From contig CM074857.1 in NCBI GenBank assembly GCA_037501455.1, positions 124,049,501 to 124,113,500 on the forward strand: a stretch of 64,000 nucleotides of DNA. Reading direction: 5' to 3'. The notes beneath the pieces are model-generated. The model ran no database searches. It was not told the DNA's origin and was given only the letters and a program-made list of their open reading frames with translations. Position numbers and translations under genes: made by a program. Shown one piece after another: positions 1-12,317 of this stretch; within the stretch, counting starts at the first letter, position 1; each line of letters opens with the position of its first letter. Source of the DNA: Lantana camara (lineage: Eukaryota; Streptophyta; Magnoliopsida; Lamiales; Verbenaceae).

Positions 1-1199
1 AGGCTGCAATTGATGTTCCCTCTTGCTCGAAAAGAACCCAAATTATTAGTTTAATTTACTATGAAGTGACACATTTATTTATTTTAAAATTATCAAAGAT
101 AAGAAGTTGACACATTTGGAGATTCATAGTATTTGCAGTGGGATCTAAGGATCTTTGCAGTATCTGGCATTTAAATATTATTAAAGAAAATTATATTTTT
201 GGGTTGTCCCTAAAAAGGACGAGTAGAGAATGACTCCTTGTCTTAGGCCTTTGAATTTAGTGCTTTTTCCAATAATTTTCCCTTAATTTTGCACTATAAT
301 ATGCCCCAAATTGCTAACTCTATCATATTAATTGAATATAAATATGAGATATGTGGGCTATTTATTTATTATAGCCTATAGGTTAGGCAATGTTACTTCA
401 CAGATAGCTTTCAAAATAGAGTTATGGCAAAATAGATCTTTTAATCTTATGCCAAAATATGTTTTTCCTCACCTTTACAAGGCATTTGTGACATCTTCTA
501 CTTTTTTCGAGAATTTATAATGTTCACGACAATAAATTATCAGATAAATTACGTATGAGGACCAAAAAAAAAAAAAAAAAGATATATTACGTATACACTA
601 TTTGTTCCAAGGAATTTAGAAGGAGAGAAAATGCTAAAAAAAGGTAGAAAAGAAAAACCAAAGAAACCCAAAAATCTTAAAAAAATTGTGAGAAAATTAC
701 TCTTTTTCATAATTTGATTTTCATGGAGAAAAATTGATTTTTTGTTTTTAAGTTTTATGGTATATTTTCTATACCTTCTCTCACTCTCTCCAGGTATGGG
801 CTCTTTCAGCAAGCCTTGGGCCGTAGAGCAAGCTTAGTACCTTAATTAAATTAAAGAGAAGGTATAGTAAACAATACGATGCAAAGTTATAATAATTGCT
901 CATACATAATTAATATTGGTATAATTAAAAATTTATAATTGAAAACCCTAATTGTTTTAGGTGAAGAGGATAATTCTGCAAAGAAAAATTTGTCCTCAAA
1001 TAAAACTGTGTGAAACACTGAAACTCATATGAATTGTTTCCAAGCCATCGAACCCGCTAAATTCTCATCGAAGAAGGTTGTTTGTGAAAATTGCAAAATT
1101 TAGATAACAAAATGCAACGAGAAATTTTCACATGAGTTGTTTTCGGCCACCGAAACCACTAAATATACCAGAAAACGTAAATCTGGTTGCCAAAGAAAG
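1..1199. other. Intergenic, no gene seen
   Basis: No coding region is convincing here. The stretch is AT-rich with a long A run near 566-582. It includes the 3' flank of the ALG6 gene and one copy of a diverged repeat (about 365-860) whose other copy lies beyond the 5' side of ALG6. Confidence 0.6.
365..860 (+). repeat. Diverged direct repeat, copy 1
   Basis: Shares an ordered series of matches with 6885-7165: the block AAAATAGAGTTATGG, then CAAAATATGTTTTT, a CTTTA..GTATTTGT-like block, an AGAAAATGCT-like block, and a shared AAGCTTA-TACCT-AATTAAAT ending. Spacing differs through indels, this copy being longer. Both copies have the same orientation and bracket the ALG6 gene. Family unknown; no terminal repeats were seen. 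Confidence 0.55.
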
Positions 1200-4100
1200 T
1201 CAGAGGCTTTTCTTCTTAGTATCCACTTGAGTTGAAGTCTTAGAAACTGCCCACTGTTTAAGATTCATGTATATAGAAATCAATAAAAACTGTGAGAAAC
1301 AAAAAATCATAATTACAGCTTCAAAGAGGTAAGGGTATTTTTCTGGAGGGGTTATGGTTAGGTAGATGATATGTAGGAAAAGAGAGCAGGTAAAGGCAAA
1401 TAATTTCAACGAGTAACATAACGAATCGGTCTCTTCTGCATCCTTTCTTCGACCATGCGCATAGAAGAGAAGAATAAAAAGGCCGTATAAAGCACCATAC
1501 GGGAGTACCAATTTGTCACGCGTTAAGAGAGGAAACATAGAGAGCAAACCGAAATATATTAACCACTGGAAGATAAATGGTTCTTCAAAAGCCAAGAAGC
1601 TTGCTGGCAGAAGCGGAAGCAAGATGGACTTCTCATGTACTGTAAAATTCCAACCACCAATTGCAGAAAATCAAGTCAGAACACAAGAACACAAGAAAAA
1701 CAACACTTTTTCTTTGTTTTTTGCTTTTATGCATACCTTGGAATGAGAATAGGTAAAACGCGAAAGAGCAGTTGAGTAATCCATGCAGAAAACCACGTCT
1801 AGTTGGTGACCATACAAGCTGAATCATAGAAGGAAGACAAGTAGAAATTGTTGCAGCAAAACTAACAAGTTTTAGAGATTGTGTGGTAAATAATTTCTTC
1901 CACTTCACGACGATTGAAGTGGCGCACCAAAAATTTGCCACATAGTCTTCGTATATACCTCTCTCAAAGGGGGCTAAGCGAGAAAGAACCTGTTAGGACA
2001 TGAATTTGAGATTTGTCAGCAAATATGTGCAACAATGCAAGATTTCCCAATATTATTTTTTATAACATAATTCTTTTCAGAACAACATTGTAAATTAACC
2101 ACAAATGACCCGTTAGCTATCTCAAAATCGATCTAAAACACTGTAAACATAAACATCAATTCTAAGTAATGTGTCCAGAAAATATTTTTAAATCCAAGTC
2201 CTCTGGTAACATCTTCCCATCTAAAAAGCCAACCACCATTCATACCAATTTATCATTTGCACACAAGTTCATAAGAGATGCCAGAGCAAACACATTTGCC
2301 TAACTAGAGACCAAGGGGAGGTTATCCTAGGAATTTGGGAAAAAGTGTTTAAACAAGAAAAATTTCCACATTTTGCAGTATTATGTACTAAATTTGAGAA
2401 TAGGACAAGGAACCGAGTGTAATAACAATATAGCTATTTACCTCCAAAGCCGAATCAACACTGTGAAGATATGGCCACCAAACCAGAGCAAAGGTCCCCA
2501 GAACCACCAGACCTAGTTTTAAGACCTCAAGGATTGGATTTCTCCGCTTCAAACACTTGCCGAAAAGATATCCAAAGAAGGCAGGTGCGTAATATGCACT
2601 CATCTGCAAGCCAGTAAAGAAAAAAATTAATGGTTCACACAATAAGTAGATCATTTTTATATAACAAAATTTTCTTCAATCTTTTAAAAATAGTATTTTT
2701 TACACTACTGGTATTTCAGTCTTTTATGGAATGAGTGAAGGCTTTCTACTATTCTATTACTTACTGTCACTATAAATGAAATGATTGAAGGCTTGTTGAC
2801 TCGATAGCTTTCTTATTTTGGTATAAGTCTAGAAAAGATTATGCTAATACCATTCACCCATCTCTATATCATTCCCCAACTCATTCCACTCCCCACCCAA
2901 ATCCATTCTCTATCTCATCGACCAACTCATTCCGCTCCCCACCCAAATCCATTGTCACATACCAATCTCCCTCAAAGTAAACAATCCCTTCAAGATACAA
3001 TCAATAAACAAACATGCTCCCCAAAAGATTGAAATATTGCAAGCACAATGCTAATGTTAGAGAAAAAGGTATGTTTAAATGTGCTCTACAATACAAGCTA
3101 CATTTGCTTCCAGTAAATGCCCAAAATTTATGACTTAGCATCTGTTATTATAGATATCTTAGTTTAATATATTCATATCTTCAAAATCTTATTTAGTCTC
3201 TTTATGCGGAAGGCAGGGTCCTATGGTTGCAATTGGCGAATAAGCTAAATTGTGTCGGGAACTTTTGTGTCACAAAGTTCCGAGAAGAAACTTTTCACAG
3301 TTTCAGAATTATGTGAGCTATTTATTAGACAAACAAATAAAGAAGAAATTGAATTTAGTTACAAAAAGAGCTGCAGATTAACTCGGGTTGGAATTCAACT
3401 ATAAGGAAGATTGCTTTTATAGTAAATCAATACGAAAGTTCCTGACCAAAAAAACATATCAATAAGGAAGTTGGGCTACAAGTTATCTAATGTAAACAAC
3501 CTTTGGTTTAGTGTCAACACGGTTCGCTTTCCATCACAGATAAGGTGCAGCATATCTCCTACTTTTGCCAAATGTCATGCATGAATTAGAGAATAGAGGT
3601 AACCGCAAGACTAACTCTTATCTTTGAAGATCAAAGCAAACCTATTATTTCATATCTAATGTTTCAAATTATATTAATAAATTTGAAAACATCATAATTT
3701 AGGATGTCTTACACAGCTAAATTCAGAGGCAGACAAACAAAAGTGGTGATTATAATATACCTATCTATGATGCAAATAAAGTGCCCACATACATTTTTGA
3801 CCTTGAGGCTCTAAAATTTGAAAAATGTAAGACATTAGGACATTTTATTTATAGCAACCTCATTTCTTACAACTATAAAAATAAAAGTTGAAATCATAGA
3901 TGAAATTTAAAAATAAACATAAATGTGGTGTTTCCAACCTTACGTAGAAAAATTACCTGCTTGTGATTAAGAGCAAGGCAAAACAACACGGAGCCAACAA
4001 GGTCTCTGTTCGATAAAATCGCCGCAACAGCGACAGTGGTTAACCCCAAACTAATACAATTGTACTGAAAACAAAACAATAGACATTAAAAAAAATAAAA

Positions 4101-5290
4101 AATAAAACACATCGAAATAGAAAGATAATACAAATGACAATAACAAATCGCAAGTGGCACAGTGAGAATATGTTCCAAAATACAATGCATACCTGAAAAT
4201 GGCCATGATCAATCAAGATAAAACATGGGTTCAACAAAATCATTAGAGTGTGCCAGGCCATATTGCTCTTGTCCTCAGCGTGTTTTTGAGAGTAATAGAC
4301 AGTTGCAAAATAAAGCATTGCAGGAAAGAATATCATCAAATCAGACATCAGAACTGTCCACCTCATCAACATCTTCCTACATACGAATATCACAAAGATA
4401 GAAGCAATTAGATACGTATTGTTTTCTGTGATCCTCAAGGATGAGAAAAGTTGTCGACAAATTTCAAATCCAATAATATAACTTTTAAGCCAAAGCTTCT
4501 TTTGTCAAGGAAAGGCATAACTCCCTTGCAACTTAAAGAGTTTCTACAAAGCAAAGTATGTTATGTGTGTTTTGCGGACCCATGAATTTTTCAGAGTGTG
4601 GCGCTTCAAACACATACCAAATTAAGTTTCAAGTAGAGTGAAAGAAGAATGTCGGTTAATAGATCGTTCGTCAATGCCTCGATAAGCTACTAACTTCAGA
4701 TAATCAAGATCATAACATTTAAAGAGTATGATGATCGTAAAGCATGAATACTAAACCAAAATACATGAGTATCGATTAATAAAATGTTAAGTAATATGAT
4801 AAATCAAACGCCAAAATTAAATCGAAGAGCGGCTAGTTAAGAAAAAGTTTCAATAATCAGCATACCCAGTGTAAGACTCATATCCACGTGAACTGAAGAG
4901 TGAAACCGATGCAGGATCAAAGAATTTCAACAAATGACCATGAAAATAACTCTGGTAAGCAGTTAGTGGAGGGTAATCGAGGCCCCAATATCTAAGATCA
5001 TTTGCGGTGCTGTTGTGATACCATTCCTTGATAGGAAGATTAACCGTGATCTCCATCCAATGGCGCTGCGCCTCGTAATCCCCAAACATTGGCGGCGTGT
5101 TTGCACCGGAGTAGGGGTGCATGGCAACCGCAAGGCGAATCAAAACAGCAAAAAGGGATATGCATAGAAACCATGATTTTGTGCTTCTCGTAGTGATGAA
5201 TGACCAAATGTTGGAGACCGAATCGGGTTCCCATTGAGCTATAGGTTGTGTAGAGTTGTTTGTGCCGCTGTTCTTCTTTCTTATCCCCAT
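1200..5290 (-). CDS. ALG6: Dolichyl-P-Glc:Man9GlcNAc2-PP-dolichol alpha-1,3-glucosyltransferase (ALG6), six exons
   Basis: Adds the first glucose to the lipid-linked N-glycan precursor in the ER lumen, using dolichyl-phosphate glucose. I read six coding exons: 5290-4866, 4376-4193, 4064-3957, 2603-2442, 1989-1737 and 1639-1200, all with GT-AG introns and consistent phases. They total 1572 nt, or 523 aa plus stop, close to the family's usual 500-odd residues. The start ATG (5290) opens MGIRKKNSG. Family signatures are HPYSGANTPPMFGDYEAQRH, a lumenal block that separates ALG6 from ALG8, then YWGLDYPPLTAY in exon 1, LIDHGHFQYN across the exon 2/3 junction, and FQVHEKSILLPLLP across exon 5/6. Many hydrophobic segments fit a polytopic ER membrane protein. 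The C-terminus ends in KKKSL, a possible ER-retrieval lysine motif. Upstream leader exons are likely but not resolved. No frame breaks seen. Confidence 0.93.
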
Positions 5291-5969
5291 TGCATCTGCG
5301 AGAGAGGTTATAGAGTCATCTCGAAAATACCTAAGAACATAGAAGACTTTAATGATATCAATCTGGAAAGAAACAGCGAGTAATGAGATGATCAACACTA
5401 TCTTACGAATTAAAATATACAAAACCCAGATACTTCTTCAGTTCCCACAAATTCAACTTGTGATTGCTAAAAAACCATAATTTTCATCTAGCAGAACATT
5501 AGTTTCAAACCATCTCCACAACAAATACAGCAAACCAGTAAGACAATAAATATTCTCCACAAATAAAATGAACATAATCGGGTAATATCATCAATAACCC
5601 ATTTTATCCAACTAATTTGCAGATAAACGTGCAGAGTAACAACAATTAATTTTTTTAAAAAAAATTGGCAACACAAAAATCGAAGATAATAATGATTTGT
5701 CTAATGTTTCACGTTTCTAGCTGCTCAATTTCAAATACACATCAAATTAATAGTCTTTTTCTTCTGCTCACAACTAAAGGGGGTAAGAGGAGGGAAAAAA
5801 AAGATTAGAAAAGACAAATCTGACTAACTCTTGATGGAGAAGAGATGGGGGCGTAGCTGTTGGCTGGTGGGCGGTGGCAGAGGCGATGGGATTTGGCGGT
5901 GGCGAAGATCAACGAGGCGGAGAGCCGGAGAAGAAGAATGAGATGTAATTTGGGTTTGACTTTTCAATC
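5291..5969 (-). promoter_or_regulatory. ALG6 5' region (leader intron and promoter, unresolved)
   Basis: Sequence upstream of the ALG6 ATG on the minus strand. A pyrimidine-rich acceptor-like site (CTCTCGCAG) ends just before the start codon, so a leader intron is plausible. The GC-richer stretch 5830-5945 could be the first noncoding exon. No donor or TATA box could be assigned with confidence. Confidence 0.35.
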
Positions 5970-6482
5970 CAGAGCAAATTACATTTTTTTCCCCATAAGA
6001 TTAACCCTTTGCAAGTTTAATCCCATATCTTTAAAATTAGTCATATTTAACCCCATAATTTCTGAAAAATTATAATTTTGGTCCTATCCGTCAAATAATT
6101 TACGAAAAATGCATTTTTTTGGTTAAGTGTAATTTGTGAGAAAAGTTACTATTTATTATTATTATTTTTTGGCTTATTAATATCCTATTTTAGCATCTAA
6201 ATCAACTTTTAAACATTACTCTTAATCAATCTCATTAAGGTAATATGAGATTAAAATGAGGTATTAATAAGTAAATTCCCACAAATAAAACCTAATGAAC
6301 AATAACTTTTTCTCCAAATTGCACTTAATAACAAAAAATACATATTTCATCTATTATTTGACGAATGAAACCAGAATTGTAACTTTTTGAAAATACTGGG
6401 ACTAAATATGTCTAATTTCAAAGAAATGAGACTAAAAGTACAAAAGGTCAAATCTTATAAGACCAAAAATGTAATTTACTCC
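5970..6482. mobile_element. Long-TIR MITE, copy 1
   Basis: About 513 bp whose two halves are inverted copies of each other. The left arm begins AGAGCAAATTACATTTTT and the right arm, reverse-complemented, begins GGAGTAAATTACATTTTT. Pairing continues for roughly 200 bp per arm. TCAATC occurs immediately outside both ends (5964-5969 and 6483-6488) and is a candidate target-site duplication. There is no coding capacity. A second copy is at 14956-15440. It sits just upstream of ALG6. Confidence 0.75.
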
Positions 6483-7306
6483 TCAATCTTTCACTAATTT
6501 GCTGGGAAATTTGGAGAAGGGAAAACGTGTGCAATTAATAAATATCGAATACGAATTTTTAAAGGATACAACTTTTTTAATTTATATTCGTTCTATTTAT
6601 TTGGAATATGGAATATTTGTAAATGGATATAACTTATTGGATTTTTTTATCGAACACATATATTAAAAATCGAATAGAATTCAATTGACTATAAAAATGT
6701 GAGATGTAGACTATTTATTATATAGCTTAAATGATGCACGGATACTTTTAATAATAACATTTTGCTTTGTCGTCTTATCGGGCATTACTCTTGTGGGAAA
6801 TTCAAGAAAAAATTCGTATCATCGTATTCATGTCATATCGTATCCGTGAAGCAGTGTCCGTATCCGTGCATTATAGACTTACATTAAGCAATAGTTCCTT
6901 CATACACAACTTTTAAAATAGAGTTATGGGAAAATGGCTTTTTTAAAACGATGTCAAAATATGTTTTTTTCTCGCTTTATGAAGTATTTGTAATATCTTG
7001 TATTTTTAATTCACGATTCTACTTCACATAAACCACATGTACATTGTTTAGTTCAAAGAATTTAAAGCAAAAAATGCTGAGAAATAAAAAGAAAATAAAA
7101 GAAACCAAGAGTAGCAAGCTAAGCTTAATACCTCAATTAAATAGAAGGTCCAATAAACATTAAGTTTATATTATACGTTAAAGTCGAATATTTGACATAA
7201 ATCTCTTACACTTAACGTTCATAAAAGATAAAACTAAGATACAAATCAGAGCAGTGGTCTTATATTGTTAGAAAATACGCTCATTTGTCAATAGTTACAA
7301 CTTGAT
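6483..7306. other. Intergenic, no gene seen
   Basis: AT-rich spacer between ALG6 and the aquaporin gene. It holds the second copy of the diverged repeat (6885-7165) and otherwise nothing I can identify. Confidence 0.55.
6885..7165 (+). repeat. Diverged direct repeat, copy 2
   Basis: Matches 365-860 in the same order and orientation: AAAATAGAGTTATGG, CAAAATATGTTTTT, TATTTGTAATATCTT, AAAATGCT, and the AAGCTTAATACCT-AATTAAAT block. Shorter than copy 1 because an A/T-rich insert is missing. Confidence 0.55.
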
Positions 7307-8855
7307 CTAACGTAAGAGACGACGCGCGGCTTCATCCGACGGGCACGACCACCCTTGGAGACGTAGAATACGGTACACGAATACGCCTCCAATCGCTCCG
7401 ATCGTAGGGGCTACAATGTATATCCATAGCTCGTCCATTCTCCACGAAACTAGAGCAGGTCCTATCGATCTAGCCGGATTCATCGACCCTCCTGAAACAG
7501 GTCTGTTCTTGATCGTCAAAATATAATTTCATAAATAAAATAATTTCGTTAGCTTAAATTGTTAGAGACGAGTGATATTTACGACTCTAAAGTCCAAAAA
7601 AACATTGTACCCCGAGATTAGGACCCCTAGAAAAATAGCCACTCCTGCTGCAAATCCAGAGGACTGTCCTAGCTGCAACAATATATTTTATTTGTTTTAG
7701 GTTAAAAAGAAGTTATTTAATTGATTTGATATAAAACATTTAATGAAAGCACTTAACAAAAACTTAATTCTTTTCTACTTAAAGCAAATGCATTACGACC
7801 ATTGTTTGATTTGTTATTTTTACAAAATTTTAAACCAATCATACACAGTCAAGTATAAAACAAACTTCCCCTCGTTATATTGCTTCTGCCGAGCCATATA
7901 CCGGCTAGAATTAACCCGAACATTAAGAGATCTTACAGATTGTGGATCATTGAATAAGGATGTTGTCAAGAAGAGAATGATGAAGGTTGCAATAAACTCC
8001 ACCCAGAAAGCTGCTGTAGATCCATGGATTGGTTTTGTCATCATAAGCTCTGGTTTGATGCCATAAATCAACCCTCCTAAGTATGTTGCCAAGGCTGAAC
8101 CCCCAACTTGTGCAAGTACATAAAGTGGAACCTTCAAAGAACAAAGATTATGTATGCATAAAAGTGCAAAAAATTCTGACTAAAATTTACATTTTCTTGA
8201 GAAAAGTTGTTACCTTGGACCATGGAAATGGACCTACGGTTGCAAATGCAATTGTGACAGCAGGATTAACATGAGCTCCAGAGATGGAACCTATGGTGAA
8301 AACTAGAACTATCACTGTTAATCCTGCAGTTGCAGCGTACTCCATTAGCCCCGTTTCGATTCCCATGAAATGCATGTTCGCCACGATCGCGCAGATGCAG
8401 AACATCAGCAGGAATGTTCCTATTGCCTCCGCCATAACCTGTGGTTACAGATATCGTTGCTATCAGGGATGAAGTCAGAAATTTTAATTTTGAGAGTTTC
8501 GCGAAGTATCAAACGTGCTCTTTGTTCGGTTCAAGAAAGTTTTAAGTGTTAGTGGAAAGATCAATCTTTACTTTCTTTATTTTGGTTTTGTTTGAGGTTA
8601 AAGGACTGTCCTTACCGGCCACCTTTTCACTTCGAGGGATAGAACGAAAATACTTGAAAATATACGAAAAATCACCTTTCGGACGAGGCGTAGATCCATT
8701 TCATAAGGCAGGTTCAAGAAAGTTTTCTTTGGAACACCATTTCCATTGGCAGATGCAGTGTTGTATCCCAATTCTTGATCATTTCTGGGTTGGCTGCTTG
8801 TCGAGGCTCCTCCTCTCGAAATGTCAGGCAGGGTCGAACTCTGGAACGTTTTCAT
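7307..8855 (-). CDS. NIP-subfamily aquaporin (NIP7-like), five exons
   Basis: Major intrinsic protein, a membrane channel; NIP-type channels carry small uncharged solutes such as boric acid, silicic acid or glycerol. Exons read as 8855-8676, 8438-8214, 8131-7937, 7672-7611 and 7502-7307, GT-AG throughout, 858 nt and 285 aa. An ATG at 8957 in the same frame would add 34 residues; I chose 8855 because the N-terminus then has nearer the usual NIP length. Both pore motifs are present: ISGAHVNPAVTIAF (NPA 1) and SGGSMNPARSIGPA (NPA 2, followed by the selectivity-filter Arg). Helix 2 reads EYAATAGL, with Ala where nodulin-26-type NIPs have Trp, which points to the small-residue NIP II class. The short C-terminal tail ending in RRLLR resembles NIP7. 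The exact substrate cannot be read from sequence. Exon 4 is only 62 nt. Confidence 0.9.
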
Positions 8856-9620
8856 GCTTCGTCTTTTCGTCGTACCTAAAAGGGTATCAAATTTCCAAGC
8901 CAGTTGGAGTGATACTCTTTCTAAGAAGCTAAAATCTTGGAAAAGAATATAATTCAAAGTAGGCTCGGAATTTGCATTATTTGCAAGTGTTTATGCAGTC
9001 CCAAATGAGGAAGGTAGCAGTGTAGTAGATCATATTTGTTAATTCACATTGCTTAGGCCTCTTCTTTTAAGTGAAGGGCAAAAACTGTGAGAAGCTGGAA
9101 AACTGGGGCTACTTGGCTTAGCCACACAATACTTGTGTTGCTCCCAAATATTACATGAAAAAGTTGCTCATGCTTATTACATGTCCAAATAAACCACATA
9201 GGTTGATCCTCTCTACTTACTACTAAAGTAAAAATGTAATGTAACGTGTATTGCAGCTGAATCTGAACTAGAATTTTCCAGTACGCAATCTATGTACCAT
9301 AGGAATTATAGGACATTCATAACAAAACTTCTCATAACCCGAGAACCCAACCCAACCCAAGAATTAACCTACCAAGAATCCGAACCCGCGACTTCATAAG
9401 GGGCACGAAACGAACAATCGTGTAACATCAATAGTAGTTGCTAGTAACTTTGTGTGGCACATGTAGAGTGACAACTTAGTCGTGAACACCAAATAAGAAT
9501 CAGAAATGCTCAATGAAACATCAGCTTTGATCAACTATAAGAAGGACAACACTCAAACAAACACAACAGACTTTATTTGTCAATGACAGTAACAAGTAAA
9601 CATTCCGACTATCGATGGTT

Positions 9621-10902
9621 TCAAAATCTAGTGGTAAAATTGAAGTTAGCGCACGTGGTCTGACGTCCCAACAACGTATGGCTAAACCCAAGCCTCGAAC
9701 TCTCAACGTCGAACTCCAACAAGTTGTCCTCGAGCTGATGTCCTCCTATGACAATAGAAGTCATCGGTTTCTTGCCCCCATCGACAAATGCCAAGCAAGC
9801 CACCTTACTGTTATTCACATAAACCATCGAATTGGCACCAAACAACGTCCACGTCACATTGTTTTCTAGCATGAGATCGATTTGAGGGACACCGGGTCCT
9901 AGACGCGTGCTCCCAAGGCTAGATGCCTTGTAGCACGTCCCGAAAGGAGCAACAGGATTCACCCTAGGGACCTTGGATAGTGCCTTGGTGAATGCTTTAG
10001 TGATGGCATTGTAGATTGAGGAGTGCAAGACTGTGTAAGGCACGACCGTGCTGATTTTCGTGCCCCCGTTGCCTTTCTGGTTGATTTTAAGTAGGCTCGG
10101 ACTCACTTGGACGTTTTTGCCATTGACACTTACGGATTTGACCCCGATAAAGTACTCCATCGACGGCCAGGATCCGTCAGGAAAGTCTTTCAGAATAGGA
10201 TATGAAGTAGTGATGGAATTAACAAGAAGTGGAGTGTAAGTGAGCTGATTCGAGATTGTTATCCCCGGTAGCATTACGTAAGGGCCGCCTCCAATGAAGA
10301 GCACGCCTTTCGAGGAACTCAAGCAAACCGCGAACTTTTTAAGGATTCCCAATTCCCGAGACAACAAGGAAGGGAGTGAAGCATCACTCCTACCAAATCC
10401 AAGAATCCCCTTAACCCCATTGGCTAGTTTCTCCCCAAGAAACAAGGAGCCACAGGAAAACAAGCTGCGGGTACGGACAAACCGGCCCGGGTTGGACCCA
10501 TCTGTCGATTGGAGAACTAGAACATCAGTTCCCAGTTCTCCAATCTGGGCCGACCGCTCCACCGTGTTGTACACCACGTTCGAACACGTGTGGTTGTTGC
10601 AACCGGGCCTCGGCCCGTCCCAACAATTGCCACAAGATTTGGACTTAGCTAGTAGGCATTGTCGGGAGCCGCAAAGAGCGGGCCTATAAGTGGAGCTGCT
10701 ATACTCGGCCCGATCACACGCCACCCATAAGGCTTTCCCTCCTACATCGAATGTTAGCTTCACGGGCTTAAGAGGATTTCTTTGGAAGATGGTGGTTAGG
10801 TACTGACTGGTGGATCGGTCTTTCGTGACAGGAATAACGAGGGCCCGGGGAACAGAGGATAAGAGAGAAGATAAGAGGGAGAAGAACAGAGGAAGAAGAC
10901 AT
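9621..10902 (-). pseudogene. EDGP / basic 7S globulin / TAXI-like aspartic protease homologue, ATG out of frame
   Basis: Intronless gene of the extracellular dermal glycoprotein family, secreted aspartic-protease-fold proteins that usually lack activity and often bind or inhibit glycanases. The mature chain is open from about 10850 to 9621: ALVIPVTKDRSTSQYLTTI, the KALWVACDRAEY block, cysteine-rich CGNCWDGPRPGC, GVKGILGFGRSDASLPS, and a C-terminal half ending TTRF. The signal-peptide ATG (10900-10902, MSSSSVLLPLIFSLIL) is in another frame: it reaches TAA within about 31 codons, and the mature frame has a TAA but no ATG upstream. A one-base indel at the signal/propeptide border (near 10850, in a C/G run) would explain this. 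The catalytic Asp motifs are also changed (FDVGG; second site STVVP). Either a recent pseudogene or a sequencing error; close relative of 31664-32960. Confidence 0.75.
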
Positions 10903-11669
10903 TGTTAGGGAAATGAAAGGATTCTGAAATCCAGTATGAATGGAGATTTAGGAAATTGGTGCCATTTAAATAGGCCAAATGCAATTCTTGCAAGTTGCTT
11001 CATGGCACGTGAAAGCAACTGGAAACATGGGTTAAATTATCAGGGATGAAGTATGGGAAACAACAAACTATGCTAAATTAGTCCATTATTTTCAAACTTT
11101 TTTGAATGTTGAGCTGCTTTAATCTTCAGAAAGCAGCCAACTTGCAGCATGGCCAGCTGAATTTGAATTATTATTGTTCCCCTAATATTAAAACTATGTC
11201 CAACTTTAATGATTTATGTTCAAAGTATTCGAATATTTAATATGTCCGTCTAACAAGCCCCTTCCCCCGCCCATACTCCCGTTCGCAGTGAATGGACTGT
11301 CGGAAGTTCATGATATATCTTATGGATAATTACGAACAACCCTTGAGATTAACTTTAACTACAAAATACACTTTCAAATCTTCAATAATTATGAAAAACG
11401 TCCTGAGATTTAATCTTCAGGTTTTTAAGATCATTGCACACTTCATATGCTGCAAACAAATACCAGAAATTACAAGAAATCTACTGATGTTTGAAAAATA
11501 TGACAATACCAGGTGAAATGATAGATACAAGTGTATGATTAAACTAGATGTAGTACCATTTGCTTCTATGAGAAAAACCCACATAATATATCCTTAAGCC
11601 ATCGACTTTTAGCTAAACGAAAACAAACCTGACAGCAATGGTAAACTATAAGCAGGAAACCAATGGCAT

Positions 11670-11818
11670 TGGAGGAATTGTTCATTTCCTGGTTTGATGA
11701 AAATGGCAGGCACTAAGAATGAAGTTGACTGTTGAAGATCGGTGGAGGAATTGTTCGTTTCCTGGTTTGATGAAAATGGTGGGCGATAACAATGAAATTA
11801 ACCATTGAAGATTGGTGG
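11670..11818 (+). repeat. Two-unit tandem repeat (about 75 bp each)
   Basis: GGAGGAATTGTTC begins a unit at 11672 and again at 11746. Each unit continues with TTTCCTGGTTTGATGAAAAT and ends near GTTGAAGATCGGT or CATTGAAGATTGGT. The matching part of the right duplication arm (about 30800-30885) holds one unit only. Confidence 0.75.
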
Positions 11819-11950
11819 AGCCAGACTGCGGGTGGTAAACACTTGATCTTATAAATTGCATGGAAATGAAGAGAACAATTGTCATCTTCTCCAACCCATT
11901 TCTGCGACAAAACTATACTTACACGCTGCGTATATACAAATTGCATAAGC

Positions 11951-12317
11951 TTTTGTTAACTTCTTCCTGACCCCAATCCTTTCTATATTCAGAAACTGGG
12001 AAATTTACGGAAAAACATCACAGAACAGATTCGCCAGAAATGAAATTCCCAAGATGTTATTGCATACTCGTGATACAGAAACAGGAGAATAATTCCAGCA
12101 ACTCCCTTGGACTAGTATGTAATCATTAGTTTTGAACTGATTGCAAGTTACAAAGCTTCAACATAGCTCAATAATTCTCATACTATCTACAAATACACTC
12201 ATCAGCAAAGCTACACTCTTATGTATATCTAGATGAGAATTATCAATTATAGTCAGAAATTTACAAACAGAGAATTGAGCCAAAAATTGCTTTCCAGAAT
12301 CCAGATTTCACTAAAAT
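11951..12317. other. 3' flank of the intact EDGP-like gene, no gene seen
   Basis: AT-rich spacer with no open frame of interest; presumably includes the 3' UTR of the minus-strand gene that ends at 12318. Confidence 0.5.

Larger units (their letters stand above)
8985..11950 (-). repeat. Inverted segmental duplication, left arm
   Basis: This segment recurs in opposite orientation at about 30720-33345. Matching pieces run in order: a block near 9005-9060 matches 33270-33320, the flank 9420-9560 matches 33020-33160, the EDGP-like gene matches 31664-32960, the block 11280-11420 matches 31140-31270, and 11820-11900 matches 30725-30790. Identity is high in the gene and lower in the flanks. The gap between the arms is about 18.8 kb. 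Confidence 0.85.

Noticed and set aside
8546..8932. Plus-strand gene over the aquaporin first exon
   Set aside because: It is the antisense shadow of the conserved aquaporin exon and has no family features.
9621..10763. Intact EDGP-like gene starting at 10763
   Set aside because: The codon there is GTG (Val) inside the conserved mature chain, not a start; the true signal peptide is upstream and out of frame.
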